Part shown: positions 36,352-48,431 of the stretch, in pieces
Layout: each line of letters starts with the position of its first letter
Numbering within the stretch: the first letter of the stretch is position 1
NCBI RefSeq assembly: GCF_014651855.1
Contig: NZ_BMXR01000001.1
Coordinates: forward strand, 540,631-604,630
From: Saccharospirillum salsuginis
GTDB taxonomy: Bacteria; Pseudomonadota; Gammaproteobacteria; Pseudomonadales; Natronospirillaceae
Direction of reading: 5' to 3'
DNA: 64,000 nucleotides
Translations under genes and position numbers: made by a program
The notes under the pieces: generated by a model
Told to the model about the DNA's origin: nothing
What the model saw: the letters and a program-made list of their open reading frames with translations, nothing else
Database searches by the model: none

Positions 36352-36386
36352 GTAGGTTGGATTAGCGCGTCAGCGCGTAATCCAAC
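36352..36386. repeat. Palindromic repeat before trpS (GTAGGTTGGATTAGCGC type)
   Basis: GTTGGATTA and TAATCCAAC flank an AGCGCGTCAGCGCG core. It is nearly identical to 56175-56209 and related to 35975-36008. It lies 84 bases upstream of the trpS start. Confidence 0.7.
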
Positions 36387-36469
36387 ACCCTCCCCCACCA
36401 CCATCCCTCGATTTTCCCCCGCCTTTTCGGTAAGGTTCGCTTTCGATTCGACAGCAGCCCACGGAAACC

Positions 36470-37483
36470 ATGAGCACGACGCGCGTACTGACCGGCATTA
36501 CCACCACTGGCATCCCCCATCTCGGCAACTACGCCGGCGCAATCCGCCCGGCCATCACCGCCAGCCAGAACCCGAACACCGAATCCTTTTTCTTCCTGGC
36601 CGATTACCATGCGTTGATCAAGTGCCAGGAACCGGAACGCGTTCGTGAATCCGTGCGCGCCATCGCGGCGACCTGGCTAGCCTGCGGGTTGGACCCGGAA
36701 CGGGTGACTTTCTACCGCCAGACCGATATCCCTGAGATCACCGAACTGACCTGGGTGCTGACCACGGTCACCGCCAAGGGTCTGATGAACCGGGCCCACG
36801 CCTACAAGGCAGCGGTGCAGGAAAACATCGATGACGACAACGCCGATCCGGACCGGGGCATCACCATGGGGTTGTTCTCCTACCCCATCCTGATGGCCGC
36901 CGACATCCTGATGTTCAATGGCGAGAAAATCCCGGTCGGCAAGGACCAGATCCAGCACATCGAGATGGCGCGCGACATCGGACAGCGCTTTAATTATCTG
37001 TTCGGCGACACCTTCACCCTGCCCGAAGCGGTGATCGAGGAGTCCGGCATGATCCTGCCCGGTCTCGACGGTCGCAAGATGTCGAAGAGCTACAACAACA
37101 CCATTCCGTTGTTCGAGGGCGAGAAGAAGTTCCGCAAGCTGATCAACAAGATCAAGACCAACCTGCTGGAACCCGGCGACCCGAAAGACCCGGACGACTC
37201 CGCCCTGTTCGACATCTATTCGGCCTTCGCCTCGCCTGAACAGATCGCCGACATGCGCAAGCAATACGAAAACGGCATCGCCTGGGGCGAAATGAAAAAG
37301 GTGTTGTTCGAGTTCCTGAACGAAGAGCTGCGCGAAAAGCGCGAAACCTACAACACCCTGATGGACGACCCGGCCCAGCTCGACGCCATCCTGAAACAGG
37401 GTGCCGAAAAAGCCCGCGATTACGCCGCGCCGCTGATGGCGGACATCCGTAAAAAGGTCGGCATCGGCCCCATCGCCGGTTAA
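36470..37483 (+). CDS. trpS: Tryptophanyl-tRNA synthetase (TrpS)
   Basis: The 337-residue class I synthetase carries the HIGH-like [15 protein letters not shown] and the KMSKS loop [34 protein letters not shown] and [18 protein letters not shown] form the tryptophan and ATP pocket. Length is normal. It charges tRNA-Trp. It is monocistronic by spacing and is followed by a GC hairpin (37499-37521). Confidence 0.96.
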   Translation: MSTTRVLTGITTTGIPHLGNYAGAIRPAITASQNPNTESFFFLADYHALIKCQEPERVRESVRAIAATWLACGLDPERVTFYRQTDIPEITELTWVLTTVTAKGLMNRAHAYKAAVQENIDDDNADPDRGITMGLFSYPILMAADILMFNGEKIPVGKDQIQHIEMARDIGQRFNYLFGDTFTLPEAVIEESGMILPGLDGRKMSKSYNNTIPLFEGEKKFRKLINKIKTNLLEPGDPKDPDDSALFDIYSAFASPEQIADMRKQYENGIAWGEMKKVLFEFLNEELREKRETYNTLMDDPAQLDAILKQGAEKARDYAAPLMADIRKKVGIGPIAG

Positions 37484-37498
37484 TCGTCGATCGGTTTC

Positions 37499-37521
37499 GG
37501 GAGCCCGGTCTTCGGGCTCCC
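37499..37521 (+). terminator. GC-rich hairpin after trpS
   Basis: GGGAGCCCG (37499-37507) pairs perfectly with CGGGCTCCC (37513-37521) around a 5-base loop, 16 bases after the trpS stop. There is no T-run, so termination efficiency is uncertain. Confidence 0.55.
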
Positions 37522-37606
37522 AACTCCACCTCCCCCACCTTTAGTGCTCCCCAGCGACAGCCGCCTCCCCTAAACTTGCAGCATTCATTCCCGTGTCGGA
37601 GCCCGG

Positions 37607-39007
37607 ATGCGCGCTGCTCATCAACGCCTGCTCGGCCTGGCCTGGCCGATGATCCTGCAATCGCTCGGTTTCACCCTGACCAGCTTCACCGACAACCTGA
37701 TGGTCGGTCAGTTGGGCGAAACCACGATCGCCGCCATGGGCAACTCCATGCAGTTGCTGTTCTTTCTGGTGCTGACCTATTCGATGCTCAGCCAGGGCGG
37801 CGGCATCGTCGTCGCCCAGTATTTCGGGGCCCGGCAATATGTGGCGCTGCGGGAAAGCATCGCCTCGCTGCTGCTGGTGGGCGTTCTGGTCGGGGCCATC
37901 CTGGGGTTCGGCTTGCATCGCTTCGGCGGGTTTTTCGTCTCGCTGATCACGCTGGATGTCATCCGCGAGACGTCCAGCGGGGTTCCGGAACTGGCGGCGG
38001 TTTACCTCGGCATCGTCGGGCCCTTGTTGATCATGCAGGTGCCCAGCTTCATTTCCCAGAGCATACTGCAAAGCCTGGGCGACACACGCGGACCGATGCA
38101 GATCACCCTGGCCGGTGTGGTGCTCAATGCCATCGGCAATTTCATTCTGATTTTCGGCGGCGCCATTCCCAACGTCACCGAACCGCTGTTCACTCCCCTG
38201 GGTCTGAAGGGCGCCGCCATAGCCACCGCCTTCGCCTGGGCATTCATGGCGGTTCTGATGTTGCGTCGCCTGCTGGCGCATTCGGCTATCCGGTTGAGCT
38301 TTAGGGATCTGTTCCGACCGGTCTGGCACCGGTTGGGCAAGATCGTGCGGCTGGGCTATCCGCTGTCGCTGGACGGGTTGCTCTGGCAGAGCGCCACCCT
38401 GTTTTACGTGATGATGTTCAACTTCGCCGGCACCGAAGCGTACGCGGCCTTTGTCATCACCATGACGTTGCGGGCGTTTTTCATCGTGCCGGGTGTGGGC
38501 ATTCAGCAAGCATTGGCGATCGCGCTCGGTCAGGCCCTGGGACGCAATGCGTTCAAGCGGGCGCGCGTGTTGCGGCGGGAGGGGTTGAAACTGGTGCTGG
38601 TGGTGTTGCCGGCCATCGGGCTGATCATCGCCCTGCTCACACCGTTGATCCTGTCGCTCTACGACATCTCGGACACCACCCGGCACCTGGTCATTGTCAT
38701 GGTGGTGAGTTTCTTTGTGTTCAGTGCCAGCGGTGCGGTGACGGTCTCGGTGCCGGGGATCCTGCGCGCGGGCGGTGAAACCCGCGCAGTATTAGCCATT
38801 ACCGCCGCCGGCTTCGCCCTGGTCGGGGCGCCGACGGCCTTGATCGCGACCTTGGTGCTGGATCTGGGCGTCTGGGGCGTTTTCGCCGGCTTTCTGGCCG
38901 ACGAAGTCGCCAAGTCGATCATCATGCTGATCGTTCAGCGTCGCGACCGTTGGGTGCGGTCGCTGGCGGAACCCGCCCCGGCCCAGCCGGTGGCTGAGAC
39001 GGCCTAA
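37607..39007 (+). CDS. MATE-family multidrug/cation antiporter
   Basis: The 466-residue inner-membrane protein has about twelve hydrophobic helices in two halves. The N-half shows LGLAWPMILQSLGFTLTSFTDNLMVGQLG and the C-half repeats the pattern at IVRLGYPLSLDGLLWQSATLFYVMMFNFAG. This matches NorM-like Na+ or H+ driven exporters. Substrate is not deducible. It lies alone on the plus strand; the neighbour at 39047 is convergent. Confidence 0.88.
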   Translation: MRAAHQRLLGLAWPMILQSLGFTLTSFTDNLMVGQLGETTIAAMGNSMQLLFFLVLTYSMLSQGGGIVVAQYFGARQYVALRESIASLLLVGVLVGAILGFGLHRFGGFFVSLITLDVIRETSSGVPELAAVYLGIVGPLLIMQVPSFISQSILQSLGDTRGPMQITLAGVVLNAIGNFILIFGGAIPNVTEPLFTPLGLKGAAIATAFAWAFMAVLMLRRLLAHSAIRLSFRDLFRPVWHRLGKIVRLGYPLSLDGLLWQSATLFYVMMFNFAGTEAYAAFVITMTLRAFFIVPGVGIQQALAIALGQALGRNAFKRARVLRREGLKLVLVVLPAIGLIIALLTPLILSLYDISDTTRHLVIVMVVSFFVFSASGAVTVSVPGILRAGGETRAVLAITAAGFALVGAPTALIATLVLDLGVWGVFAGFLADEVAKSIIMLIVQRRDRWVRSLAEPAPAQPVAETA

Positions 39008-39046
39008 ACCTGCTTTGAACATGGTGGAGGTGCTCCGTGTCTGACC

Positions 39047-39547
39047 TCAAAAAGCGACGCGGCGTTCCTCGCCCATGTAAATGGCTTCGTCCAGGATGTC
39101 CAGAATGGCGCGCACCCGGTTCACCTCCTGGGGCGGCACATCGATCATAATCAGGTGCTGGCCGTTCTCGACCTGCTCGTGGAAGCGCTCCAGGCGGTGG
39201 TTCTCGTGGGCGAACCCCACCAGACCGCCGACCCAACTGCCGAGCAGGGTCGTGAGGGCGACCAGAGCGACCTGCCCCGAGGGGGCCAGGGTGTAGTTGA
39301 AGGCGAACGCCATGATGTAGAGCATGACCAGGCCGGCTATCAAACCGGTGATCAGGCCCTGCAACCCTCGTCGCAGGATGTCCAGGCGTTCAAGATAGGT
39401 GGCGCCGTGCAAATGGCGGGTCATCAGGCCGACTTCGTCCTGGCTGAGTACGTGTATGTGACGGTCCTGAATGTCGTTGTGTTCCAATTCCCTGGCGATG
39501 TGCTCGGCTCGATCAATATCATCGGTGAGATAATAAAGTCGTTTCAT
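39047..39547 (-). CDS. Small membrane protein with glycine-zipper-like helices, unknown function
   Basis: The 166-residue product starts MKRLYYLTDDIDRAEHIARELE, a ferredoxin-like alpha/beta opening. Two hydrophobic segments follow (GLITGLIAGLVMLYIMAFAF and VALVALTTLLGSWVGGLVGF, Gly-spaced). A C-terminal HLIMIDVPPQEVNRVRAIL repeats the alpha/beta pattern. This layout resembles DUF1269 or stress-protein 17M-like families. GGAGGG precedes the ATG. It is divergent from the glycosyltransferase gene. Confidence 0.6.
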   Translation of the reverse strand: MKRLYYLTDDIDRAEHIARELEHNDIQDRHIHVLSQDEVGLMTRHLHGATYLERLDILRRGLQGLITGLIAGLVMLYIMAFAFNYTLAPSGQVALVALTTLLGSWVGGLVGFAHENHRLERFHEQVENGQHLIMIDVPPQEVNRVRAILDILDEAIYMGEERRVAF

Positions 39548-39654
39548 CGCGGCCCTCCGGTCGATTGTCCGGGAGTGCGGAAGTGACCCCCGAAAATCTG
39601 GACCTCCATCTATACCCTCTTTAAGCTTGCGAATCCGTTATAAAACGTTAGCGA

Positions 39655-40914
39655 ATGTCACCATTGATTACCGATAGCGCCACCCCTAAAACAGCGCCGA
39701 CCGCCCTGCTGATCGCCAAGAATTGGCCGGAGCCCGCGTCAACCGCGGCCGGGCGTCGAACCCTGGATGTGCTCGACCTGATCCGGGAAAGCGGTTACCG
39801 GGTCGAGATCGCAAGCCCCGCCGAATCGACACCGTTCCAGGCCGATCTGAACGCCCTGGGTTATCCGACTCATTCCATCGAGGTGAACGACGACGGCTTC
39901 GATGCCTGGGTGCGTGCACTCGATCCGGCTCTGGTCATCTACGACCGTTTCGTCATGGAGGAACAGTTCGGTTGGCGGGTTCGCGCCGAATGCCCGGAGG
40001 CGATGACGCTGCTCGACACCAGCGATTTCCACAGCCTGCGCGAAGCCCGGCACCGGGCGCTCAAAACCGGACAACCGCTCGACCTGTTCAACGACACGGC
40101 GCTGCGCGAAGTGGCCGCCATGGCCCGGTGCGATCTGGTGCTGATGATTTCCCGGGTCGAGATCGAGTTACTGCAACGCGAATTCCAGATCCCGACGGAC
40201 CGCCTGCTCTATCTGCCTTTTCTGGTCAGGACACTGCCGGAACCGGCCGACTGGCAACGGTTCGAGGACCGAACGCATCTGGTGATGATCGGCGGTTTCA
40301 AACACGCCCCCAATCGGGATGCCGTGCAGTGGTTCCAGCGGGCGGTCTGGCCCCGGGTTCGTAAACAACTGCCGGAAGTGGAGTGCCATGTCTACGGCGC
40401 CTACGCCGACCACGCCGTGCAGCAATGGCACAGCCCGAAAACCGGCTTTCTGATCAAGGGCCGCGCTGCGGATGCGCTGGAGACCCTGTCCCGCTACCGC
40501 ATCAACCTGGCGCCGTTGCGTTTCGGCGCCGGCCAGAAAGGCAAGATACTGGAGGGCTGGCTGAGTGGCACACCGACGGTGACGACGCCGATCGGCGCCG
40601 AGGCCATGGCCCCGCCGGGTGACTGGGGATACCCGATCAGCGACCGTCCGGACCGCATGGCCGAGACCCTGGTGTCGCTCTATCGGGACAAACAACGCTG
40701 GACTGAGGTACAGGGACGAGGGCTGGATGCATTGAAAAGCGGCTTTTCGCATCAACATCATTCCGGAGGATTCATTCAACGCCTGCGGACGGTGGCTGGC
40801 CGGTTATCCGAGCATCGGCACCGCAACATCTGGGGGCGACTCCTTTGGCACAATCAATACCGGGCCACTGAATACATGAGCCGCTGGATCGAGGCCAAGA
40901 ACCGGAACGCGTGA
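39655..40914 (+). CDS. Glycosyltransferase, GT-B fold (GT4-like)
   Basis: The 419-residue soluble protein has a GT-B layout. The N-domain runs from TALLIAKNWPEPASTAAGRR and includes LVIYDRFVMEEQFGWRVR. The C-domain includes LVMIGGFKHAPNRDAVQWF, VECHVYGAYA, FLIKGRAADALETLSRYRINLAPLRFGAGQKGKILEGWLSGTPTVTT, a nucleotide-sugar binding pattern. It could decorate a surface polysaccharide, but no sugar-cluster genes lie nearby, so acceptor and donor are unknown. Confidence 0.75.
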   Translation: MSPLITDSATPKTAPTALLIAKNWPEPASTAAGRRTLDVLDLIRESGYRVEIASPAESTPFQADLNALGYPTHSIEVNDDGFDAWVRALDPALVIYDRFVMEEQFGWRVRAECPEAMTLLDTSDFHSLREARHRALKTGQPLDLFNDTALREVAAMARCDLVLMISRVEIELLQREFQIPTDRLLYLPFLVRTLPEPADWQRFEDRTHLVMIGGFKHAPNRDAVQWFQRAVWPRVRKQLPEVECHVYGAYADHAVQQWHSPKTGFLIKGRAADALETLSRYRINLAPLRFGAGQKGKILEGWLSGTPTVTTPIGAEAMAPPGDWGYPISDRPDRMAETLVSLYRDKQRWTEVQGRGLDALKSGFSHQHHSGGFIQRLRTVAGRLSEHRHRNIWGRLLWHNQYRATEYMSRWIEAKNRNA

Positions 40915-41008
40915 TCCGCTCATAGTAAAATCCAATCGAAAGTCGAGTGGACATTGACCCGGGCTGTGCCAAGGTTATCCGACAGATTCGCTTCGAGAAG
41001 GAGGACCT

Positions 41009-43759
<2,751 letters not shown>

Positions 43760-43767
43760 CCGCCTGG

Positions 43768-43805
43768 ACGGTCGAACCCCGGTTCAATTGCGGGGGTTCG
43801 ACCGT
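43768..43805 (+). terminator. Long perfect hairpin after acnA
   Basis: A 13-base arm ACGGTCGAACCCC (43768-43780) pairs perfectly with 43793-43805 and is followed by GTTTCC. It starts 8 bases after the acnA stop. The arm strength makes it a likely terminator or 3' stabiliser. Confidence 0.7.
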
Positions 43806-44031
43806 GTTTCCACACCTCCCGTACCGGAACTGCGCCGCAAATCAGACCAAAACTTTTGACATCACCCCCGCAAAAACGTCTAATCCAGTGACGAGCAGTC
43901 ATTTATTTGACGTACTTTTGCCAATAATTTGAACTACGTCACACTTTGCACTACGATTCCATCACAGAGTTTGGGATCGCTCCTCCCCCATAATAGGCTG
44001 TTCTCATCCATTCAGGTCCTTACGCACATCA

Positions 44032-44295
44032 ATGTTCATAGACGGCTTATCCGACAGCGAGAAACACAACCTCGCCCAGTACCTGCGGGAGCAGGAACAC
44101 ACCCCCTTCATGGTCATCAAGCATGCCCATGCGGCCGCTCAATGTGAACGACGGGGACTGGACATACACCCCATCGATCTCAAATACCTCAAGGTGTTGG
44201 ATCTCGCCATCGAATCCCTCTACGGCAAGCAGCGGGTAGGCCCTGGGCTCGCCTACGACGAACCCCGCACCCGCGCCGGCAAGAACCTCGCCTGA
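44032..44295 (+). CDS. Small protein of unknown function
   Basis: The 87-residue soluble product begins MFIDGLSDSEKHNLAQYLREQE and contains helical segments (HAAAQCERRGLDIHPIDLKYLKVLDLAIESLYG). Codon use is host-like and it fills the space between acnA and the convergent argO, ending 22 bases before the argO stop. No strong ribosome-binding site is visible, so the start is uncertain. The 272-base gap upstream holds the acnA hairpin and an AT-rich stretch but no other gene. Confidence 0.5.
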   Translation: MFIDGLSDSEKHNLAQYLREQEHTPFMVIKHAHAAAQCERRGLDIHPIDLKYLKVLDLAIESLYGKQRVGPGLAYDEPRTRAGKNLA

Positions 44296-44317
44296 GGTCC
44301 ACCGCCGACGTCCTCGC

Positions 44318-44914
44318 TCACGCCACCAGCGACACCGCCACCAATAACATCACCGACCCGATTCCCGCATCGAATACCCGCCAATGCAGCGGTGACCGCA
44401 ACCACCCCCCGAGGTGTCGGCCCAGCCCCGCCAGGCTGGAAAACCAGACCACCGACGCCAGCGAGGCGCCGAGAGCGTAGTACGCCGGCACCGCCTGTTG
44501 GGCGCCGACACTGCCGATCAGGACCACGGTATCGAGATAGACGTGGGGATTGACCAGCGAAATGACCATCGCCTGCCCCGCCATGCGCCAGGCACTGCCT
44601 CGACCTCCCTCTTCAGCGGCCTGTAACCCGCCATTGCCCTGCCACGCACGCCAGTAAGACTGGGCCGCCAGCCAACACAGCAGGCCGACACCCAGCCAAG
44701 TCAGCAGCGGTACCAGTCCCGGAATCCAGGCCTGGACGGTGCTGAGGCCGAATACGCCGAGCGTGATCAACACCGCATCGATACTGAAGCAGACCACGGC
44801 GATGACCGCCGGGTGCTCGCCACGCAGGCTCTTGCTCAACACCCAGGCGTTTTGCGCGCCAATGGCCACGATCAGGCCGATGGCGACGCCAAATCCGGTC
44901 AGGAACGACCACAT
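44318..44914 (-). CDS. argO: LysE/ArgO-family amino-acid exporter
   Basis: The product is a 198-residue inner-membrane protein. It has the family opening FLTGFGVAIGLIVAIGAQNAWVLSKSL, about six helices and the PHVYLDTVVLIGSVG signature in the second half. The ATG at 44914 follows GGGGAG. It is divergent from an ArgP-like regulator gene across a 95-base gap, the same pairing used in arginine/lysine export where ArgP activates argO. It most likely exports arginine or lysine. Confidence 0.88.
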   Translation of the reverse strand: MWSFLTGFGVAIGLIVAIGAQNAWVLSKSLRGEHPAVIAVVCFSIDAVLITLGVFGLSTVQAWIPGLVPLLTWLGVGLLCWLAAQSYWRAWQGNGGLQAAEEGGRGSAWRMAGQAMVISLVNPHVYLDTVVLIGSVGAQQAVPAYYALGASLASVVWFSSLAGLGRHLGGWLRSPLHWRVFDAGIGSVMLLVAVSLVA

Positions 44915-45009
44915 GTTGTTTTCTCCCCAAATCAAACAGTGGCGTTACCTTAAAGTGCGGCGCTATCATTAATCCAACGAATAACTTTCATGCTTCATTA
45001 GAGATTCTT

Positions 45010-45888
45010 ATGCTCGACTATCGTTTGCTGGAAGCCCTGTCCGCCGTCATCGAGACCGGCGGGTTCGAACGCGCCGCGAACCGGCTTTATCTGACCCAGA
45101 GCGCGGTGAGCCAACGCATCCGGCAGTTGGAACACCGTCTGGGTCAGCCGGTGTTGCTGCGCACCACCCCGCCGCGGGCGACGGACCTGGGACGCCGATT
45201 GCTCAACCACCTGCAACAGGTCCGGCAACTGGAACACGGGCTGATCGACGACACCGATTCTGATTCATCCATGGCGGTCCGGCTGACCGTAAACGCCGAC
45301 ACCATGGACACCTGGCTCGCCAGCGCCCTGGCCGACTGCCCGTTGAGCGAGCGTATGGATTTCGATCTGGTGGTGGAGGATCAGGAAATCGGTCTGCGCC
45401 GCATGAAGAACGGTGAGGTCATGGCCTGCATCTGCGCGGAGTCACAACCGGTCAACGGCAGCCTGGCTATTCCGTTAGGCCTGCTGCGCTATCGCGCCCT
45501 CGCCAGCCCGGCGTTTATCGAGCGCCACAACCTGCGTCGACATCGGGACGCCTTGCTGCACGCCCCCTGTTTGATCTTCAACCACGACGATCGACTGCAG
45601 CATCGATTCCTGAAAGACCTGGGTCTGACCGAACCGGGGCGTACGCATCGTTGCCCGTCATCATCGGGGTTCATGTTCATGGCGCAGGCTGGTTTGGGCT
45701 ACGGCATGATGCCGGAACTTCAGGTCGAGGAGGCGCTGGCAGACGGTCATCTGATCGACATCCAGCCCGGCTATCACCTGGATGTGCCGTTGTACTGGCA
45801 CTACTGGCAGACCGAAAGTCCGGCGATGGCCGCCTTGCGCGAGTCCGTCACCCGTCATGCCCGGCGCATTCTTCGCCCGGCTGATTAA
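45010..45888 (+). CDS. argP: LysR-type regulator, ArgP-like
   Basis: The 292-residue protein starts directly with the ArgP-type winged helix: LDYRLLEALSAVIETGGFERAANRLYLTQSAVSQRIRQLEHRLGQPVLLRT. A LysR effector domain follows from about residue 90. The divergent argO makes activation of that exporter by lysine or arginine levels the natural reading. The start codon is weakly supported by upstream sequence (AGAG) but matches the family N-terminus exactly. Confidence 0.88.
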   Translation: MLDYRLLEALSAVIETGGFERAANRLYLTQSAVSQRIRQLEHRLGQPVLLRTTPPRATDLGRRLLNHLQQVRQLEHGLIDDTDSDSSMAVRLTVNADTMDTWLASALADCPLSERMDFDLVVEDQEIGLRRMKNGEVMACICAESQPVNGSLAIPLGLLRYRALASPAFIERHNLRRHRDALLHAPCLIFNHDDRLQHRFLKDLGLTEPGRTHRCPSSSGFMFMAQAGLGYGMMPELQVEEALADGHLIDIQPGYHLDVPLYWHYWQTESPAMAALRESVTRHARRILRPAD

Positions 45889-45906
45889 ATAGCAAACGAT
45901 AATGGT

Positions 45907-45920
45907 TTGATCCAGGTCAA
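45907..45920. promoter_or_regulatory. FNR/Anr-like box between argP and dps
   Basis: TTGATCCAGGTCAA matches the FNR/Anr consensus TTGAT-N4-ATCAA with one mismatch. It lies 106 bases upstream of the dps start and 18 bases past the argP stop. A second inverted repeat AGGGA-gtttaaa-TCCCT (45936-45952) lies between it and dps. A role in oxygen control of dps is possible but unproven. Confidence 0.35.
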
Positions 45921-46026
45921 TACAGGGAAGCTATGAGGGAGTTTAAATCCCTTCATTCGACCACACGTCTGTAGTGTACGAAGATAAAGCCATCATTCAT
46001 TGATGCCTACGAAAGGAGGCACATCC

Positions 46027-46500
46027 ATGAGTACCAATGCGATCGGTTTGAACACAGCCAGTGCTGAACGGTTGGCCAAGGGCCTGAACGATTTGCTGGC
46101 GAACTATCAACTGTTTTACATGAACGCGCGCGGCTTCCACTGGAACATCAAGGGCGCCAATTTCTTCGAGCTGCACGTGAAATTCGAGGAGTTGTACACC
46201 GACCTGTTGACCAAGATCGACGAAGTCGCCGAACGCATTCAGACGCTCGGCCACGAGCCGATTCACAGCTACAGCGAGTACATCAAGCTGGCGTCCATCG
46301 AGGAAAAGACCAAGGTCCGCGACGGCCGCGTCGCCATCGGCCACATCCTGGAAGACTTCCAGGCGCTGATCGGCAAGCAGCGCTCCCTGCTGGCCCTGGC
46401 GTCCGAAGCCGAAGACGAAGGCACAGCCGCCTTGATGAGCGATTACATTCGCGAGCAGGAAAAAGCCGTTTGGATGTATCGGTCCTACCTGGGCGAGTAA
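46027..46500 (+). CDS. dps: Dps-family DNA-protecting ferritin
   Basis: The 157-residue protein forms a dodecameric cage that oxidises iron with peroxide and may coat DNA. The ferroxidase residues sit in GFHWNIKGANFFELHVKFEELYTDL (His, then Asp/Glu on the next helix), the family signature. The ATG at 46027 follows AGGAGG; an upstream ATG in frame at 46000 is ignored. It lacks a long Lys-rich N-terminal tail, so DNA binding may be weaker than in E. coli Dps. A strong terminator follows. Confidence 0.95.
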   Translation: MSTNAIGLNTASAERLAKGLNDLLANYQLFYMNARGFHWNIKGANFFELHVKFEELYTDLLTKIDEVAERIQTLGHEPIHSYSEYIKLASIEEKTKVRDGRVAIGHILEDFQALIGKQRSLLALASEAEDEGTAALMSDYIREQEKAVWMYRSYLGE

Positions 46501-46546
46501 TCGCCCGGCGGGATTAACCCTCCCTCCCAGTTGTACTATCCTAACC

Positions 46547-46576
46547 GCCCGGTCTGAACCCAGACCGGGCTTTTTT
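46547..46576 (+). terminator. Intrinsic terminator after dps
   Basis: GCCCGGTCTG (46547-46556) pairs perfectly with CAGACCGGGC (46561-46570) around a 4-base loop and is followed by six T (46571-46576). Confidence 0.95.
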
Positions 46577-46594
46577 ACGTTAGAGGGACGGATT

Positions 46595-47122
46595 GTGAGA
46601 CGCATCGACGTGGTGGACTATCGGCCGGAATGGCCAAACGAGTATCGGCATGAGGAAGGACGACTGACGTCCACATTGGGCGAATGCCTGGTGGCGGTCC
46701 ATCACATCGGCAGCACCTCGGTTCCGGGATTAGCGGCGAAGCCAGTCATCGATATCTTGCTGGAAGTGCGGGATCTGGAGGAGCTGGACACGTACGATAG
46801 CGCCATGGCAAGGCTGGGCTATGAGGTCATGGGCGAATTCGGCATTGAACGGCGCCGCTTTTACCGCAAAGGCGGTGACCAGCGAACCCATCATGTGCAT
46901 GCCTTTCCCGCGGGAGATGAACATGTCACGCGGCATTTGGCGTTTCGGGATTATCTGATCGCGCATCCGGAGGTGGCGGATGAGTACGACCGACTGAAGC
47001 GGAAGATTGCGGACGAATACCGCACTGATTCAGACGGGTATTGCGGTGCAAAGAATGACTTTGTCGTTCATCATGAATACCTGGCGCTTGCTTGGTTTTC
47101 CAATCGAACACACACCTTGTGA
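46595..47122 (+). CDS. GrpB-family protein (UPF0157)
   Basis: The 175-residue soluble protein starts at GTG 46595 behind GAGGGA and shows the family pattern. VVDYRPEWPNEYRHE, VAVHHIGSTSVPGLAAKPVIDILLEV (nucleotidyltransferase-like core with the GSTS motif and paired Asp) and HHVHAFPAGDEHVTRHLAFRDYL are typical. The family belongs to the nucleotidyltransferase superfamily; its reaction is unproven. It converges with the lipoprotein gene downstream. Confidence 0.9.
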   Translation: MRRIDVVDYRPEWPNEYRHEEGRLTSTLGECLVAVHHIGSTSVPGLAAKPVIDILLEVRDLEELDTYDSAMARLGYEVMGEFGIERRRFYRKGGDQRTHHVHAFPAGDEHVTRHLAFRDYLIAHPEVADEYDRLKRKIADEYRTDSDGYCGAKNDFVVHHEYLALAWFSNRTHTL

Positions 47123-47124
47123 TG

Positions 47125-47154
47125 AGCTCCCGATGATCGCAATCATCGGGAGCT
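47125..47154. terminator. Bidirectional hairpin between convergent genes
   Basis: AGCTCCCGATGAT (47125-47137) pairs perfectly over 13 bases with ATCATCGGGAGCT (47142-47154), loop CGCA. It fills the 41-base gap between the convergent grpB-like and lipoprotein genes. No long T-run is present on either side. Confidence 0.7.
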
Positions 47155-47163
47155 ACAAACACC

Positions 47164-48423
47164 TTACCGATCCATGACTTCAATATCGGTAGGGTTATAA
47201 ATCAACTCCAGGGTTCCAATCAGAGACTGGTCCGCTACATTGACCACGTCGATCCGACCACGGGATTCCGGATCCGATGTGGCGGATTGAACAGCCACAT
47301 AGACGAGATCACTGTACCGTGCGGCGCTGTCATCCAATGCCTCGTGTTGAATATCGGCAATGTTCAGGTGCTGAATATCGCTGACCGCTGAACCCGCCGG
47401 ATTGGCTTGAGTCGGATTGAAGTGGTACAGCGTATCGTCCCCCCAATTTGCACGGCCTACGAAAAAGGCCTGGTTGTCGTTGACCACTTCCACTTTCTGG
47501 ATTTGTCCATAGGGGTGACTGGCGTCATCACCGTCATCGACCAACATGGATGTCGCATAGCTTGACGTATCGACCGTGACAATGCCGCCGTCATATTTGC
47601 CCGCTGTCGCGCCAAAGGCCGAATTACCCTGGCCGGCGATATACAGGGTGTTGTCGTGCAAGTCGATATTGCCCGCATTTTTTATCCCCAGATCAATCCC
47701 TTTCAGGTCACCCGCACCCTTCCCGGTATCGATTTCTTCCAGCGTAGCCAGATCGATCACCGCCAGATAGGAATGCTCGGTCGCACTGAAGTCGGCATTA
47801 AGACGATCCATCAAGACATAGAGTTTGCCGTCAGCGATCAGCGCGTCCGTCATGCCCGGTGTGCCGTTGGTATCGGCGTGAGCATAGGCTGACAGATCGA
47901 TTTCTCCCAGTTTAAAGCCGGTTTCTCCGCTGTCACTGACGGATGGATCGATAACCCACATATTGGGCAGACCATACTGAACGATAAAGGCTCGACTTTC
48001 GCTCTCAAAAACCACCTTGTATGGATTCGCGGAGGCATCGCCTTCAGTAACTGAGTATTGCCATTCTTGGGTCGGAACAAAACCGAAGCTGAGACTGTAC
48101 TTGGTCAAATTGTCGAATCCAAAACGCCCTGAGCGATACAGGGAATCGCTATAGACTGAAATGCCAATATCGTTAGGAGAGGTTGTCGCCAGTGCATTTT
48201 CGGACACATAAGCGGAACCATCGGTTGCGCTTCGAATGAACGCCACGTCCGAGGTGGAGTAGTCCGGACTTGCCGTTGCGACCACGACAGTGCGATCCGT
48301 ATCGGCAATCATTTCTCCTACATCGAACGTATTAGTGGAGATGTCGGACTCGCCATCCGCGCCATTGATGCATCCGGCGAGAGACAAAGCGGCAAAAGGC
48401 ACACTCAGTGCAAGCTTATTCAT
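47164..48423 (-). CDS. Propeller-like lipoprotein in the B12 uptake operon (possible BtuG analogue)
   Basis: The 419-residue product has a short lipoprotein signal (MNKLALSVPFAALSLAGC, lipid Cys18). The mature part is beta-rich with repeated strand pairs such as YLAVIDLATLEEIDTG, NIDLHDNTLYIAG and GRIDVVNVADQSLIGTLEL, as in YVTN/NHL-type propellers. It starts 8 bases after the BtuB-like receptor gene, under the same cobalamin riboswitch. Bacteroides BtuG is a surface propeller lipoprotein that binds B12 next to BtuB. This protein could do the same here, but that is inferred from position and fold pattern, not from close similarity. Confidence 0.65.
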   Translation of the reverse strand: MNKLALSVPFAALSLAGCINGADGESDISTNTFDVGEMIADTDRTVVVATASPDYSTSDVAFIRSATDGSAYVSENALATTSPNDIGISVYSDSLYRSGRFGFDNLTKYSLSFGFVPTQEWQYSVTEGDASANPYKVVFESESRAFIVQYGLPNMWVIDPSVSDSGETGFKLGEIDLSAYAHADTNGTPGMTDALIADGKLYVLMDRLNADFSATEHSYLAVIDLATLEEIDTGKGAGDLKGIDLGIKNAGNIDLHDNTLYIAGQGNSAFGATAGKYDGGIVTVDTSSYATSMLVDDGDDASHPYGQIQKVEVVNDNQAFFVGRANWGDDTLYHFNPTQANPAGSAVSDIQHLNIADIQHEALDDSAARYSDLVYVAVQSATSDPESRGRIDVVNVADQSLIGTLELIYNPTDIEVMDR

Positions 48424-48431
48424 GGTAACTC

